Both the position numbers and the translations under genes were made by a program. From Iris pallida (taxonomy: Eukaryota; Streptophyta; Magnoliopsida; Asparagales; Iridaceae): 64,000 nucleotides of DNA. The notes below the pieces were generated by a model. It was given only the letters and a program-made list of their open reading frames with translations, was not told the origin of the DNA and did not search any database. Positions 33,684 through 45,061 of this stretch are shown here, piece by piece (within the stretch, counting starts at the first letter, position 1; each line of letters opens with the position of its first letter). The stretch covers positions 25,556,510 through 25,620,509 of the forward strand of contig JANAVB010015600.1 of assembly GCA_029216955.1 (NCBI GenBank), read 5' to 3'.

Positions 33684-36600
33684 ATGGCTCCCAAGTCTTC
33701 CAAGGCTTCTGCTGCTGCAAAGGGCAAGAAAGCGGCTGCCTCTGCTGTTGCGAAGGGTAAGAAAGCGGCTTCCTCGTCGGCCACTACTCCTGAAGGGCAC
33801 CCCGACGTCCACCCTGCTATTAAAGGTAAGGATTTGGATGGGAAATTGAGTGCTTTCAACCCTAAAAATCATGGCTCTGTTGCATAATTTATGTACAAGC
33901 CTTCACCCTTCGTCTTTATTGAACTGTCCAAGTTTAATCATGAGGGCCGCATGACCATCTCATATCAGAGCCGCATGGGGCATACCTTACGTTTGAGCCG
34001 CATGAGCCCTTCTGGATTTGAACCGCATGAAGTTTCATTGAAAGGGACCGCATGTGCTTTTGATGAACTAGACCGCATAAAGCTTTGCTAAATCGTGCCG
34101 CATAAGCTCTTCTGCTAATTAGAACTGCATAAGCTTAACCGAACCGCATAAGCTCTATCGAAGCAGTGCCGCATGAAACCTAACTGAATCGGGCCGCATA
34201 AGGCTACGTGGACCCGAGCCGCATAGGCTCTATCGAAGCAGTGCCGCATGAAACTCAACTGAATTTGGGCCGCATAAGGCTATGTTGATCCGAGCCGCAT
34301 AGGCTAATAGGAGCTTCTTCTTAAGAGACTTTTAGTGGTTTCCATCCCTTAATCTTGTTTCTTTTGTCTTTCTTCTGTGAATCTGCCAATCACCCCAGTA
34401 GAAGAGCTTTTGGTGGATTCAGCCCAATATGCTTTGGGTGTGCAGCTTGACGACTTGGTTCGTCGTGTGTCAAATCAGTTTCCCACCGATGAACCTAGGG
34501 AGAGGTTGAGCGTTATCAATAACCAGCCTTTCCACTTTCTTGGTACTATGATGAACTCGGGAAGGCTAGAAGGAGAGCATCTGAAACCAGCCTTTCTCTT
34601 CGGGGATGCTCTATCCATAAAGAACCCCCGAGTATTGGACATTTCTGAGAGCTGGGACTTTACCGTGGACGGGGTGGAGATCCATATTCTCGAGGTGGAA
34701 TGTCATTTTCCCCTCTCGTGGTTCAATATGGTACCACTGAGCAGGCAGATGGTGGGCTCTCTAACTCCAACCCAATCGGGGATGTTCGTGGGCAACATCC
34801 ATTATAACAAGAATATTAGGTCAGCACATGCGGGCAGGGACTTGGTCAGTCGGAGCGTGATGGAACTGATTTCAGGTACCTTCATGAACGTATCTGGTCC
34901 CAACTTCACTTTTACTCTAGCTGATACCTTCCTGAATCAGCTCGCTCGCAAGGGGTCTTATCCTGTTGGCAGGTTGTCGCTTCTGAACTAGATAAACCCC
35001 ATCCCTACATGGGCCAACCTTACTTCATAGATCCTGAGAAAATACGAAGAATTCCTTCGGGAGATCGACCTCTATTATGCCATCCTGGGCACCTGTTACG
35101 GGTTACCCATTAACAAGCCGTTGTTCATGGCTCTTTTGGAGATGTATAACCGGCGTACGGGAACTTTCTTTGCACCCGGCGGAGAGTTGGGACTTGCTCT
35201 CTATGAAATGCAAGTTGTTTCTAAGCTGCCATGGGGGGGCGAGGCTTTTGAAGTATACACCCCGACGAACGAGGAATTCGAGGATCTGGAATGACGATAA
35301 CCGGGTTTCGTTGCCGTGTACCGGGAACTGCTGTGCCACCATAGTATCTGTCATCAGACTGCTATCAAAAAGAACAATAGCTCAGAAGGGAACGCCCCCA
35401 TACCACGTCCTGGGTTGCGTATCATTTCAAATTAAGTCCCTCCGGCCGGGTTTCTTTCCGAGGTCCTCAAACCCCGGAGGAGGTAAAGGACCTGATGTCG
35501 AATGCCAAGAGGTCGAGGTCCACCCATGACAGATTTGGGTGTCACACTGACTCCTTCAGTTATTTCCACCACAGTACCCGGCAGATGTCTGAGAAAGCGC
35601 TCTTAGTCGGGTTCTTGATGGTGTGGCTACGGAACTGCGTAGTTTCGGGAGGGGCAGGTTCTACTGAAAGGATCAGCCGCCACTTTATCCTCCCGGCCGT
35701 GAAGCTGGTCTTCAGAGTCAGGTAGGCCCTTCTTCCGGCCATGGTGTGTAGCATACACCACGGCCTCCGTGCCTTTTCATCTAAAGTCATTGCTCGCGAG
35801 ACGACCTTGGACTTTGAGCGGATAGAGCAACCATACCATTATCTAATGAGCTGGTTATTGATGCATTACCGGTCATTGATGAGGCCCAGACCAGAAGATG
35901 GCACTACCACTGATGACGCCTTCCTTTTCCGATACCGTCATCAGCCTTGGGAGTACGACACCATGCCATCTTGTAGGAGGGCGTTGGCGAGAATAGATGG
36001 GCATGACTTCTTTGTGTCTCTTTCTGAATTTACCGCTAGAGAAGTGAGGGGTGTACATGTTGACGGCATTGAACCTCCCCTCCTCTTGTCTGAGAAACTG
36101 CTTCTTTGGTTGCACAATATTCGTCCGGCACACCTAGTATATCGTTACCGTAATAACGTATACCTGGAGCCCTACTTGCCCAACCGATTTTCTCGCCAGT
36201 TTGGAACAGCCAGTTGTTCCTAGAGAGTCCCAGCCCTTGCCTGGGCTTTGAAGGCAGTGTTCTGGATGGCATCAGAGCCTGGCTTTATTACAATATTTCT
36301 CATACCCGTGCTAGTTTCATGGTTCCTGACGCTGAGATACAAGGGGAGATTTTGTATTTAGCGGCTTTCTACCATGTTACTGCGAGTTATATTGTTGGTA
36401 CCCGCTTGGCAGAGAAACTCCAAGGGTCGAAGAAGAGGAAGCAGAGGGCGAATGTGGTTCCTGCATCGGACTCGGAGTCCACCACCGCGGATGAGGAAGA
36501 TGGTGAGCAGGACGCCGATGATTCCCTTCCTTCTCCAGACAAGGTGGTGACGGAACAATTGCCCGTTGCATTTGATGAAGCGGCGGCGGATCAGCCGCCC

Positions 36601-38230
36601 GATGTGCCTAGCCCTTTACAGAAGCGCAATAGGCAAATCCCTCATGTTGGCGGTATTCCTTGTTCCCGGAAGCTGGCTGTGAGCAGACACCGCAAGCTAA
36701 CTATAAGGGATAGCGGCGAGGAAGTTGACCCCGTATCAGAGGTAAACAAGTCACTCCCGGTTCTTTCTTTCTTTTTAGCTTTGATTTTAATCATCTTCCT
36801 TCCCTCTTGTAGGTGTCAGAAGAAGAAGAGTCTCAAGTTGCCGAGGTGGTGACCCGGGAAAATGGGGGCTCCGGTAAGCCTGTCCCTGAAATCGCTGAAT
36901 CTTCTCAAGATGATGCTGATCGAGCCGTATCTCCCTTCGAGGTGGCTGGGACAGAAAAGTCGGCCGAATTTAACTTGGAGATCGCGGGTGAGGAGACCAT
37001 GCCAGCTACGAACGAGCTGCAGCCTCCATGCTCCTCTCCTGGTAAGATAAGCCGAATCTTAACCTGCGATGAGGCCTATCTGCTCTATCATCACATCCTT
37101 CGGTTACGTCGATTGATTGTTGTTCTGGGCATACAGGTCCTGTCTCTCCAGTATCGAGGATGGACATTATTGAGGCAAACTCTGCCGAAGGGGCACTAGC
37201 GGAGAGGAGAGTACCCCCTCCCCTTCCGGCTCGTCTTGATGGGCTTCCTGGGGGATCGAGTTCAGCAAGTCAGGTAGTGGGACAGTCGGGGCAGAGGACG
37301 ATGGTCCTTGCGTCATCCTCTGCTCGGGCAGCTCCGAGAGTCGACCTCTCCGCCCTACCGAGTGTCCAGGCTCTTCGAAAGGCGGAAGAAGAGTTAGCCG
37401 CTATCCGCGCATCGTTCTGCTCGGACTCTGTCCCCTTGGTGGCAAGTTCTAGCACCACTCCTCCGGTATTGCCGGCCATGCTTCCTCTGACGTCGTCCTC
37501 TACAGAGGTCCTGGACGACGCATTACAGGACGTGGTTGACAGCTTTTATCGTCACTTGAAGAGGGGGATAGTGGCTGCTGTGGAAAGAGGGACCTCTTTC
37601 GTTTTGGCCCGACAATGCGCTTAGGGTCAAATTGATATCCTTAAGACTCTTCTTGGTGGTGCAGGGGTGGCTGCGCTTCTGGAGACGAAATTGCTGGAGA
37701 CTGATCAGCTGGTGGCCTAGCTTCAGGTACTGCGGTAGGCTGATTTGTCTGCCATTATAGATCAGGAGCGCGGTTCCTTCACCGCTGCTATAAAGAAGAC
37801 AAGGGTTGCTCGGGATAAAACTAGGCCGGCCATACTAGAGGACCTCCGCGATCTGTCTGATCGATATGATCAATTGAGCCACGAGAGTGAAGATGTTACG
37901 GCTCGGAAAGCGGCTACCTCTCGTGGGATCACTGACACGCGGGAGCAGATCCTTGAGCTTCAGAGGAAGTTAACTTTCTTGGAGTCTGAACTTGAGGCTA
38001 CCCGTATTGACAGGGGGCTGATTATCCAGGAGGCTGACAGGGTTAATCAAGCTTTGGTCGACCTGGAGGTTGCCCTGAAGAAGTTGGAAGATGACTGGCG
38101 GGCACTTATGGACTTGGATGATGTGGAGCAGTTGTCCCAGGAGGCTGAGCACCGAACTAGACAGCGGCTTGAGCGGAAGACCACCTTGGTGAGAAACCGC
38201 CTCCTGGAATTATGTAATGCCGAACCATAG
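33684..38230 (+). pseudogene. Antisense spliced gene of E2: plant-mobile-domain-like protein
   Basis: Gene opposite to gag-pol. Exon 1 is 33684-33825 (MAPKSSKASAAAKGKKAAAS, Lys/Ala-rich). Intron 1 is 33826-34398; its phase joins exon 2 in frame (VEELLVDSAQYALGVQ). The middle (about 35049-36330) matches the plant mobile domain pattern: ILGTCYGLPINKPLFMALLEMYN, TFFAPGGELGLALYEMQVVSKLP, YTPTNEEFEDL, then LLVGFLMVWLRN, HFILPAVKLVF, ALLPAMVCSIHHGL and GSVLDGIRAWLYY. Introns 36742-36812 and 37042-37136 are GT-AG and keep frame. The C-terminus (37745-38230) is a coiled-coil. Stops include 35292 (TGA), 35723 (TAG) and three TAGs between 37622 and 37740, plus a frame change near 36214, so this copy is dead. 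Antisense ORFs are known in Retand-type elements; the domain call is from pattern memory. Confidence 0.8.
33826..34398 (+). promoter_or_regulatory. Intron 1 of the antisense gene with GCCGCAT array
   Basis: GTAAGG donor and CACCCCAG acceptor; the phase is consistent across the junction. At 33942-34310 it holds about 17 copies of GCCGCAT/ACCGCAT, many followed by AAGCTCT or GAAACT, including a higher-order unit (CTATCGAAGCAGTGCCGCAT) present twice. Confidence 0.7.
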
Positions 38231-38324
38231 TCGGCCCTTTTTCTTCTTCTTTTGTTTCTTTTCTCTTTTTCTTTTCTTTTTGAGAGGGACGTGGTCCCAA
38301 AACATGTAATGCTTTTTGCTTTCA

Positions 38325-38330
38325 AATAAA
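38325..38330 (+). terminator. AATAAA polyadenylation signal of the antisense gene
   Basis: AATAAA about 95 nt after the last stop codon, in a T-rich context (TTCTTTTTCTTTTC upstream). It closes the antisense transcription unit before the tandem arrays. Confidence 0.6.
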
Positions 38331-38683
38331 GAGTATTTTTCATTCTACCCATTACCTGTACTGCTTGTTGTGCTTTGGTGTTATGGTGATGTTTGCCCCG
38401 CATAGGGGACTTATTTGTGGACCTGTCACCCTTGGCATACCTTGGTTTTAGGTACGGATAACAAGTTTGATTGGGACACCTAGAACAATTCCATGGTAAG
38501 GTGGTCATGGACGCTCCTGGTATTGGGAAAAAGAATACCGTAGAGCAGCTGGGCTTCCGGGGCATGATGAGAGATGATGGGCCTGTACTGAGAAATTTAG
38601 TAAGGGGCATTTGTGGACCTATTATCCCTGGCGTACCCTTGCTTATGATACGGATAATAGGATGAGAGGGAACCAACATACTT
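38331..38683. other. Spacer between antisense gene and tandem arrays
   Basis: Contains two similar segments about 180-200 bp apart (both with GGGGACTT/GGGGCATTTGTGGACCT and GATACGGATAA words), perhaps older, decayed repeats. No coding signal. Confidence 0.45.
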
Positions 38684-38945
38684 ACTCAGAGGTAATGAGG
38701 ACATGGCAAGCATGAGAGTTTCACTGCAGAATCTTCCTACTCAGAGGTAATGAGGACATGGCAAGTATGAGGGTTTCTTCGACGGAGCCTTCCCACTCAG
38801 AGGTAATGAGGACATGGCAGCAGTGGGCTCAATGAAAAGGGGTACATAGAATGACTCAGAGGTAATGAGGACATGGAAGTTCTTATGTAGAGGGGTGATT
38901 TGTTTTTGGCGGAATCGAGATGACTCAGAGGTAACATCGACATGG
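38684..38945. repeat. Tandem array 1 of E2 3' region (~56-68 bp x 5)
   Basis: The core ACTCAGAGGTAATGAGGACA recurs near 38684, 38739, 38795, 38853 and 38921; the intervening sequence varies more. Confidence 0.9.
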
Positions 38946-39025
38946 TTATTTTGGGAATTTGTAGATCTGTTACCCTTTTTATGCACTGGGAGTGCGGGTA
39001 GTGGATCATAAGGAAGGATCTCTTT

Positions 39026-39420
39026 CGGGAAGAAAGTTCAGAGGTATGGTTATACATGACTCTCTTCCAAAAGAGTGACCGGGATGTAAGTTCAGGGGTA
39101 CCCGCGGGTACATAACTCGATAATCTGGGATTTTTGTGGAAGGAGGACGTGAGTTCAGCGGTACCAGTAGGTACATGACTCGATAATCTGGAATATTGTG
39201 AATATGAGTTCAGCGGTACCAGCGGGTACATGACTCGATAATCTGGAATTTTGAATGTGAGTTCAGCGGTACCAGCGGGTACATAACTCAATGATCTAGA
39301 ATTTTGTAAAGATTTGTTCAGCGGTACCGGCGGGTACATGACTCGATAATCTGAAATATTGTGGATGTGAGTTCAGCGGTACCAGCGGGTACATGACTCG
39401 ATGATCTGGGATTTTGTCGT
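39026..39420. repeat. Tandem array 2 of E2 3' region (~55 bp x 7)
   Basis: The core GTTCAGCGGTACCAGCGGGT followed by ACATGACTCGATAATCTGG recurs seven times with a period of about 55 bp, ending exactly at the integrase stop. The core is related to that of array 1 (TCAGAGGTAA versus TCAGCGGTAC). Confidence 0.92.
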
Positions 39421-40521
39421 TTAGACATAATATTTCTTCAGGAACTTGCCGTTGACGGGCAACATGAGCAAGTCTCCGTTTTGTTTTGCGAGGCGGTAAG
39501 CACCGTTGGAGAATACAGCCTCAATGATAAATAGGCCTTCCCACTTTGGCTGGAATTTGCCGGTGGTTTTGTGAGTCATGACCATCGGCCTCCGAACTGC
39601 CAGAACGAGATCGCCCACTTGAAATATTCTAATTTTAACCTTCTTGTTGAAGGCTCCAGAGATACGTGCTTGGTATAGCTCGATTCGTTGCTGAGCCAAG
39701 AGGCGCTTTTCATCTAAGGCCTCCAACTCTTGTAGCCGGCGATGGTAGTTATCGTCCGTCGTCAATTTGTAAGTGAAGGTGACGTAGAGTGAGGGTATTT
39801 GAGTCTCCAATAGAAGGACTATCTCATTCCCGTACACCAAGGAAAATGGTGTATTCCCTGTGGCTGTTCGGACTGTGGTACGGTACGCCCATAAGCATTC
39901 ACCAAGCTTCTCGTTCCAGTCGTGTTTGTTAGAGGACACAAATTTCTTGAGAAGATTGATGATTGTTTTGTTGAATGCTTCTGCCAACCCATTTGCTGCC
40001 GGATTGTATGGTGTTGAAGCAATATTCTGGATGCGATGCTTGTTACAGAACCGATAGAAGGCATAGCTTGCGAACTGCGGACCATTATCGTGGATGATCC
40101 TTCGGGGCAGTCCAAAGCGATAGATGACGTGATGCTTGAGGAAGCTGATCACGTTTGAAGTCTTTACTTCTGCAAGCAGAACAGCTTTCGTCTATTTGGA
40201 GAAGTAATCTGTGATTGCGAGTATGAAGCGATGTCCTCGGATGGAAGGTGGAGCAATCGGACCGATGATATCCATTCCCCATGCTTCAAATGGCCAGGAC
40301 GCCACCGTTGGATGTAGAAACTCGGATGGTTGGTGGATGAAGTCCATGTGGATTTGGCAGGCTTTGTACTTTCTTGTATAGTCTATTGCATCTGCTACCA
40401 TCGTGGGCCAGTAGTAGCCCATTCGGCGGAGACGGTCTTGCAATTTAGGGCCAGGCTGATAGGCCTCGCAGACACCGTCATGAGCTTCGCGTACGGCTTC
40501 TTTGGCTTCTGCATTTGACAG
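39421..40521 (-). pseudogene. E2 integrase
   Basis: Inserts the cDNA into host DNA. On the minus strand: LRRMGYYWPTMVADAIDYTRKYKACQ (zinc-binding side), then the core with GMDIIGPI (first Asp), HDNGPQF (second Asp; usual SDNGTQF) and NPAANGLAEAFNKTI (Glu), then the GDLVLAVRRPM and GKFQPKWEGLFIIEAVFSNGAYRL C-terminal fold, ending KFLKKYYV. No chromodomain, as expected for Tat. A TAG at 40192-40194 sits where the family has Trp (YFSKW), and a TGA at 40522-40524 separates it from RNase H. The tandem array starts directly after its stop. Confidence 0.9.
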
Positions 40522-41416
40522 TCACCGAATAAATAATCCATCGTAGGATCGGCGATACAGCATTTTCGTCTCCGTATCGTAGAAGAATCTGAGAGAACGC
40601 CTTCTGATGGAAGTGGCTTCCTTTGGGTTCTCGGGCAGGATGTCGTAGACTACGAAGTCTATGAATAGTTGTCTCCAGTCTGGCACTTCGTCGATCATCT
40701 GAGCGAAATAACTCGCCACGACTTGAACGTTGTTCTTGGGACAGACCAGTTCGTGGCCTGTCACATCAACCGAATGATGAGTATGGTTCGGCACTGCTAG
40801 GGAAGCGGCAAGGCCTGCTAGGGCATCGGCTTCGATGTTTTGGAGTCTGGGGACGTGTTCGATGAAGAATCCCTCAAATGACGAAATAATGTTGATCGCT
40901 ATTTGGTGATAGGGGATCATGTCTTCATGGCGGACTTCGTATGAACCCCGGATCTGATTGACGATTAACTGCGAATCGTCGTATGCTTCAAGATATTCTA
41001 CCCCCAGCTCTCTTGCCAGTTGGAGGCCAATGACCAAAGCGTTGTACTCGGCCACATTGTTAGAGCAGGGTTCCGTGAGGGAGTAAGCGCGACTGATCAC
41101 TAGTTCGGAAGAAGAAATCAACACCACCCCTACTCCAACGACGATGTTGCCCTTGGGTCCAGTCCTCGAAGCACCGTCGAAGAACATTCGCCATATATCA
41201 TCGTGGGAGGCCGTATGTGAGTCGACGACCTCATCTGGGATTCCTTCATATAAACTGGACGAATCTGAGCCTAGGTGTGCTGCTAAAAAGTCTACCAGAG
41301 CTTGACCTTTGACAGCCTTTTGCGGGACGAAGACCATATGATAAGGGGACAGCAATATCGCCCATGTGGCGAGGCGGGAGCTGAGTGCCCCTGGTTTAGT
41401 CATGAGGACCCGAAGA
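40522..41416 (-). pseudogene. E2 additional RNase H domain and linker, 3' side of E4
   Basis: Continues the pol frame after the E4 insertion. It begins with LRVLMTKPGALSSRLATWAILLS and VPQKAVKGQALVDFLAAH (end of the first RNase H/connection), then an archaeal-type RNase H typical of the Tat clade: FFDGASRTGPKG (Asp), NNVAEYNALVIGLQLA (Glu), YDDSQLIVNQIRGSY (Asp) and NIEADALAGLA (Asp). All four acidic residues are visible. It ends in the linker to integrase with a TGA (40522) probably from CGA. Removing E4 and one GGGTT copy keeps the reading frame across 52006/41416. Confidence 0.9.
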
Positions 41417-41421
41417 GGGTT
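41417..41421. repeat. TSD (GGGTT) of E4, left copy
   Basis: GGGTT precedes TGTGAAACCC; the same GGGTT follows GTCGTGACA at 52006-52010. Confidence 0.95.
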
Positions 41422-44400
41422 TGTGAAACCCATAATTTTTTCAGTTAAATTAATTGAATATTTTAAATTATTAATATTAATCACTATTAGTTGTTAAATT
41501 AGGAAAATAGTTTTTTTTAAAATTATTTTTCTGGAATTTTAGAGCTTAAGTCAAAACCTGTAAAATTTTATTTTATAAATTATTATTTTAAATATTAGAT
41601 TTTTGTTTGCCTGACCTATCCCAAACCCGTTCCCGCGTCCCGGACCTGTTCCCGAACCCAAGTTCGAATCAAAGCAAATTTTTGGTTTTCGAAATCTAAA
41701 ATATTATTTGATATATATATAATGAGTTTTCATAAAAAAAAGAATTAATATTAAATCAAAGCATTTAAACACTCTCCCTTTATAACACCAGAGAAGAAAA
41801 CCCTTTCCTTTTCTTTTCCAAACCAACGCTCTGGCCGAAGCCCCCTCCGTTCCTGAACGGCCAAAGCCGTCGACCCATCGGCTTCCCGTAACTCCGACGA
41901 ACCCCTTCCTCTTCCGTAACCTCTCTTCTCCTCTCCTATATAAACCCCTTCCTCTCCTTCCATCACTCACCACCACCCCCATCCTCAAATCGGTGCCCTA
42001 GCTCCGAGCTCCACCTACCGGAGTTCCTCCCGACCCGCGCCGAGGCCGACCCCAGGCCAGATCCCACCTCCAGCGCCCCTCCCAGAGCGGCGACCCCTCC
42101 GGCGCCGAGCACCGTCGTCGCTCATGTCCCGCGGCCTCCCCACGACCGTCCCCAGTGGCCTGCCGCCGTTCTCGCAGCCGGCGCGACCCCCTGCCGTTTC
42201 CGGTGACCCCGATTGACCGAGGCCGCAGCACCCCGAGCTCCATTCGTGGTTTTCGTGGCCGACCCCGTGCCCGGCTCAGCGCCTCCCGTACCTCGGTTTG
42301 TCCCTTCGACCCGCTGTTTCCGTGCTCCGTGAAGACGCTGCCACTGTCCACTCTTTTCAGCATTCCTAAATTGCTGTTTCGCGTTCCCATACGCAGAACG
42401 TCCGCTGTTCGCGTATTCTGGAGTTTGCGGGAATTTGTTCCTCCGATTATTACACCTGAGAGCTCTAGCCGAGCAATTTCTGGTATATTCCCGTTGCCCC
42501 GTTTCCACCTTTATAGTCTGTGATGAAATTGGTCCTCGAATTCTCTTCAGGAATTCGGTTTTCTGTTACGTTATGGTTTTCGGGAATTTCGGAAACATTC
42601 TTGACGTTTTGTTCGGTGGTTTTTAGTTGCTATCGATTTCGGGTTTTCCCGAGAACTCTTCGGAAAGAGTTCTGATGGTTTGGGATTATTTCAGAATTTT
42701 CGAGTTAGTTTGGTTTCCGAATTTTTTCGGAAACGTGTTGCTGTTTCGATTTCGGGTTTAATATTATTTTTGTTGGAAAATTTGTGTTCCCTGGTTTGGG
42801 ACAGTTATCGGTGTTTGGTTTGGCATTTCCCACTTTTGGGTTATCCCGAAAACAGAGGGAATGCTGTCCGAATTTTCAGAAAATATTTTAAAAGGAGATT
42901 TTTCTATAAAATCTATAATTCCCAAAAATCGGCTTTTGCAAAAGATTTATTAACTTGGTTTTTGATTATCGGGCGACGACCATACCGGTCCATGGGCCCT
43001 GGCTAAGTGCAAACGAAACCGGTTTCGCCCGGACGTTGAGGCATTAGCCTATATGACGATTGGACCAATATCTGAGACTCACTATTAAATTTATTTTAAT
43101 TATTAGTTTTATTTTGTAATTAAATTGTAGGATTTTTAGGGACTAACTAATATTTTCCTTCTTATTTTAATTCATGTAAAATGGTCTGTAAAGGGCATAA
43201 GCCCAGTTTTATTATTTCTGTGGTTTTGTAATAATTAGTTAAATTTTATTCTTTTTGGTTGTGGTTGACATAAACAGGTAAAATAGTAAAATAATTATTT
43301 TTATAGAAAATCAATATTATTTTCTCACATTAAATAAATTAGGAAAAATTACAAGTTATTATTTAAACAAATTTCACGTTTTTCTCATTTAAAGAAAAAA
43401 TGTAGTTTTATTATATAAGTTATAAAATACCAAGTTTTGCCAATAAACCGATAAATACAAAGTTTTTCCGAAATTAAATATAAAATGATCTTTCCATCAT
43501 AATTAATTGTAACGCATTAGATAATCGAGTTTTGTTTGTGTTTGTTTAAATAAAGAATTAAAATTGACTAGGACAAATTAGAGATTGAAACTAGCACATC
43601 TAGTATGGCAACTTTGGAAATCTAAGACCGACTTCTCGATTGTAGGATTTCGAGGACAAGTCTAAAATTCATCTCAGAGTCATTACCCTCATTCCAGTCA
43701 AACCAAGGCAAGTACAGTTTGTGGTAATTTACAATTATTTAGTAATAGTTTTATTGCAAATTTAAACCACGAGGCAACACGGAACTCTCTCTGAGAGCAT
43801 TGACTGTTTAACTATTGGTTACTGGGGGAGTAGTGTAATGAGTATGACCACATCCAAAATAGTATAATGACTGTGTTAGCTTACCCCTCATACACACGGG
43901 GATAAGCCATATCGTATCAATAGGATACAACTGTACAACTCAATCCGGTCATATTCATTGCCTATTCACATCACAATATTTTAACTGCTAGAAAAACTAT
44001 TTACTTCAAATTGTTTAAAAATGCATAACTCCATTATTATTTCAATTGTTAAAATATCATGAATTGTACTTTGCTCCCTCCTGACTGGAGACTATATTTT
44101 TAGGTCCTATTGATGATGTAGAGCTACTGATTAGTAGCTATTATGATCCTGAGTTGTATCCAGTTGTGTTACCAGATGATGTTGGACTTGGAGATGACAA
44201 GTCTACTTTTTAGCTGTTGTCATTTACTATTTTCATTTGTTGTTATTGAAAAAGACTATTTATTTTGTCAGTTGTAACTTTGTTGGACAAGTTTTTAATT
44301 ATCGGAATATTAAAGTTGTGGCAATTAGTCTGTGTTGTTGATTACCTGTATGAGTGATACAGCTTACTGCCGTCGTCTCAACAACGGTGCAGGCTGGGCA

Positions 44401-44441
44401 TAATCCAATTCGACCCAAGAAATTAGGACCGGGTCATGACA
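41422..44441 (+). repeat. E4 5' LTR
   Basis: Starts TGTGAAACCC, ends GGGTCATGACA. Contains a TATA box at 41937-41944, then a GC-rich leader (about 41980-42330) and AT-rich body. ORFs on either strand in the GC-rich part occur in both LTRs without any domain and are not called. Confidence 0.95.
41937..41944 (+). promoter_or_regulatory. TATA box in E4 5' LTR
   Basis: CTATATAAACCCC in a pyrimidine-rich setting, a classic plant TATA context. The matching site in the 3' LTR reads CTACATAAAC (about 49499). Confidence 0.7.
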
Positions 44442-44447
44442 TATTTA

Positions 44448-44468
44448 TAGTGGTGGCCCATGCAGGTC
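44448..44468 (+). other. PBS-like box of E4
   Basis: TAGTGGTGGCCCATGCAGG lies 6 bp after the 5' LTR. A close match lies at the same place in E1 (24239-24259, minus). The tRNA is not identified. Confidence 0.5.
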
Positions 44469-44619
44469 AGATCAACAACTTAGGAAAACATCTAGAAACA
44501 TTTAGAACACTAGAACATTAATTTGTCACATGATAGGACCGTTATATATTACAAATATTTTTGTTTGATATAGACTGGTAGGTTACCTTGCTTATGTTTA
44601 TACCTAAACCTTCCAGAAT

Positions 44620-45012
44620 ATGGCCACCAATCCTGCTGGCGATGGGGTATCTTCACCCTATCATACCCCACCTCACCAACCAAGTCAGGATCCTATACCT
44701 CGGCAGCTGGCCGACCATCCCCATAATACAACGGTGGATCCATCATCTTCCCAGACGGAGATGCAGCCCCCTGTGGTAGTACCCCCTCCATCTGCCCCAC
44801 CGGTGCCTGTGGACCCTACCGACCTCATGGGTCTACTACGACGAGTGCTAGAAGCCCAGAGAGCTCAAACGGAAGCTCATCAAGAGCAAACCGCGATTAT
44901 GAGGGAAAGTATGGAGAATGCTCATAACGTGGCTATGACTGCTCTGGAAAGACAAGAAGTAGCTCAACTTGAACCAAGGCCTGCCAATTTAAACATATTT
45001 CTAAGGGATTAA
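44620..45012 (+). pseudogene. E4 gag N-terminal part
   Basis: ATG start with MATNPAGDGVSSPYHTPPHQ, a Pro-rich N-terminus, then LLRRVLEAQRAQTEAHQEQTAIM (helical), ending in a stop at 45010. The gag core continues in another frame from about 45035 (NGDSIAKVGDIESFKK). Between them about 40 bp of AT-rich sequence with ATTTAAA inverted words suggests an indel. Confidence 0.75.
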
Positions 45013-45061
45013 TTTATGAAACATTAAGGCCATTTAAATTAATGGTGATAGTATTGCCAAG

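Noticed and set aside
38797..39339. 180-residue ORF with YVPAGTAELT repeats
   Set aside because: Open frame through the 55-bp tandem array; periodic translation of a repeat, not a gene.
42122..42508. Arg/Gly-rich ORFs in E4 LTR, present again at 49716-50072
   Set aside because: They lie in the GC-rich LTR leader on both strands, lack any domain, and recur only because the LTR is duplicated.
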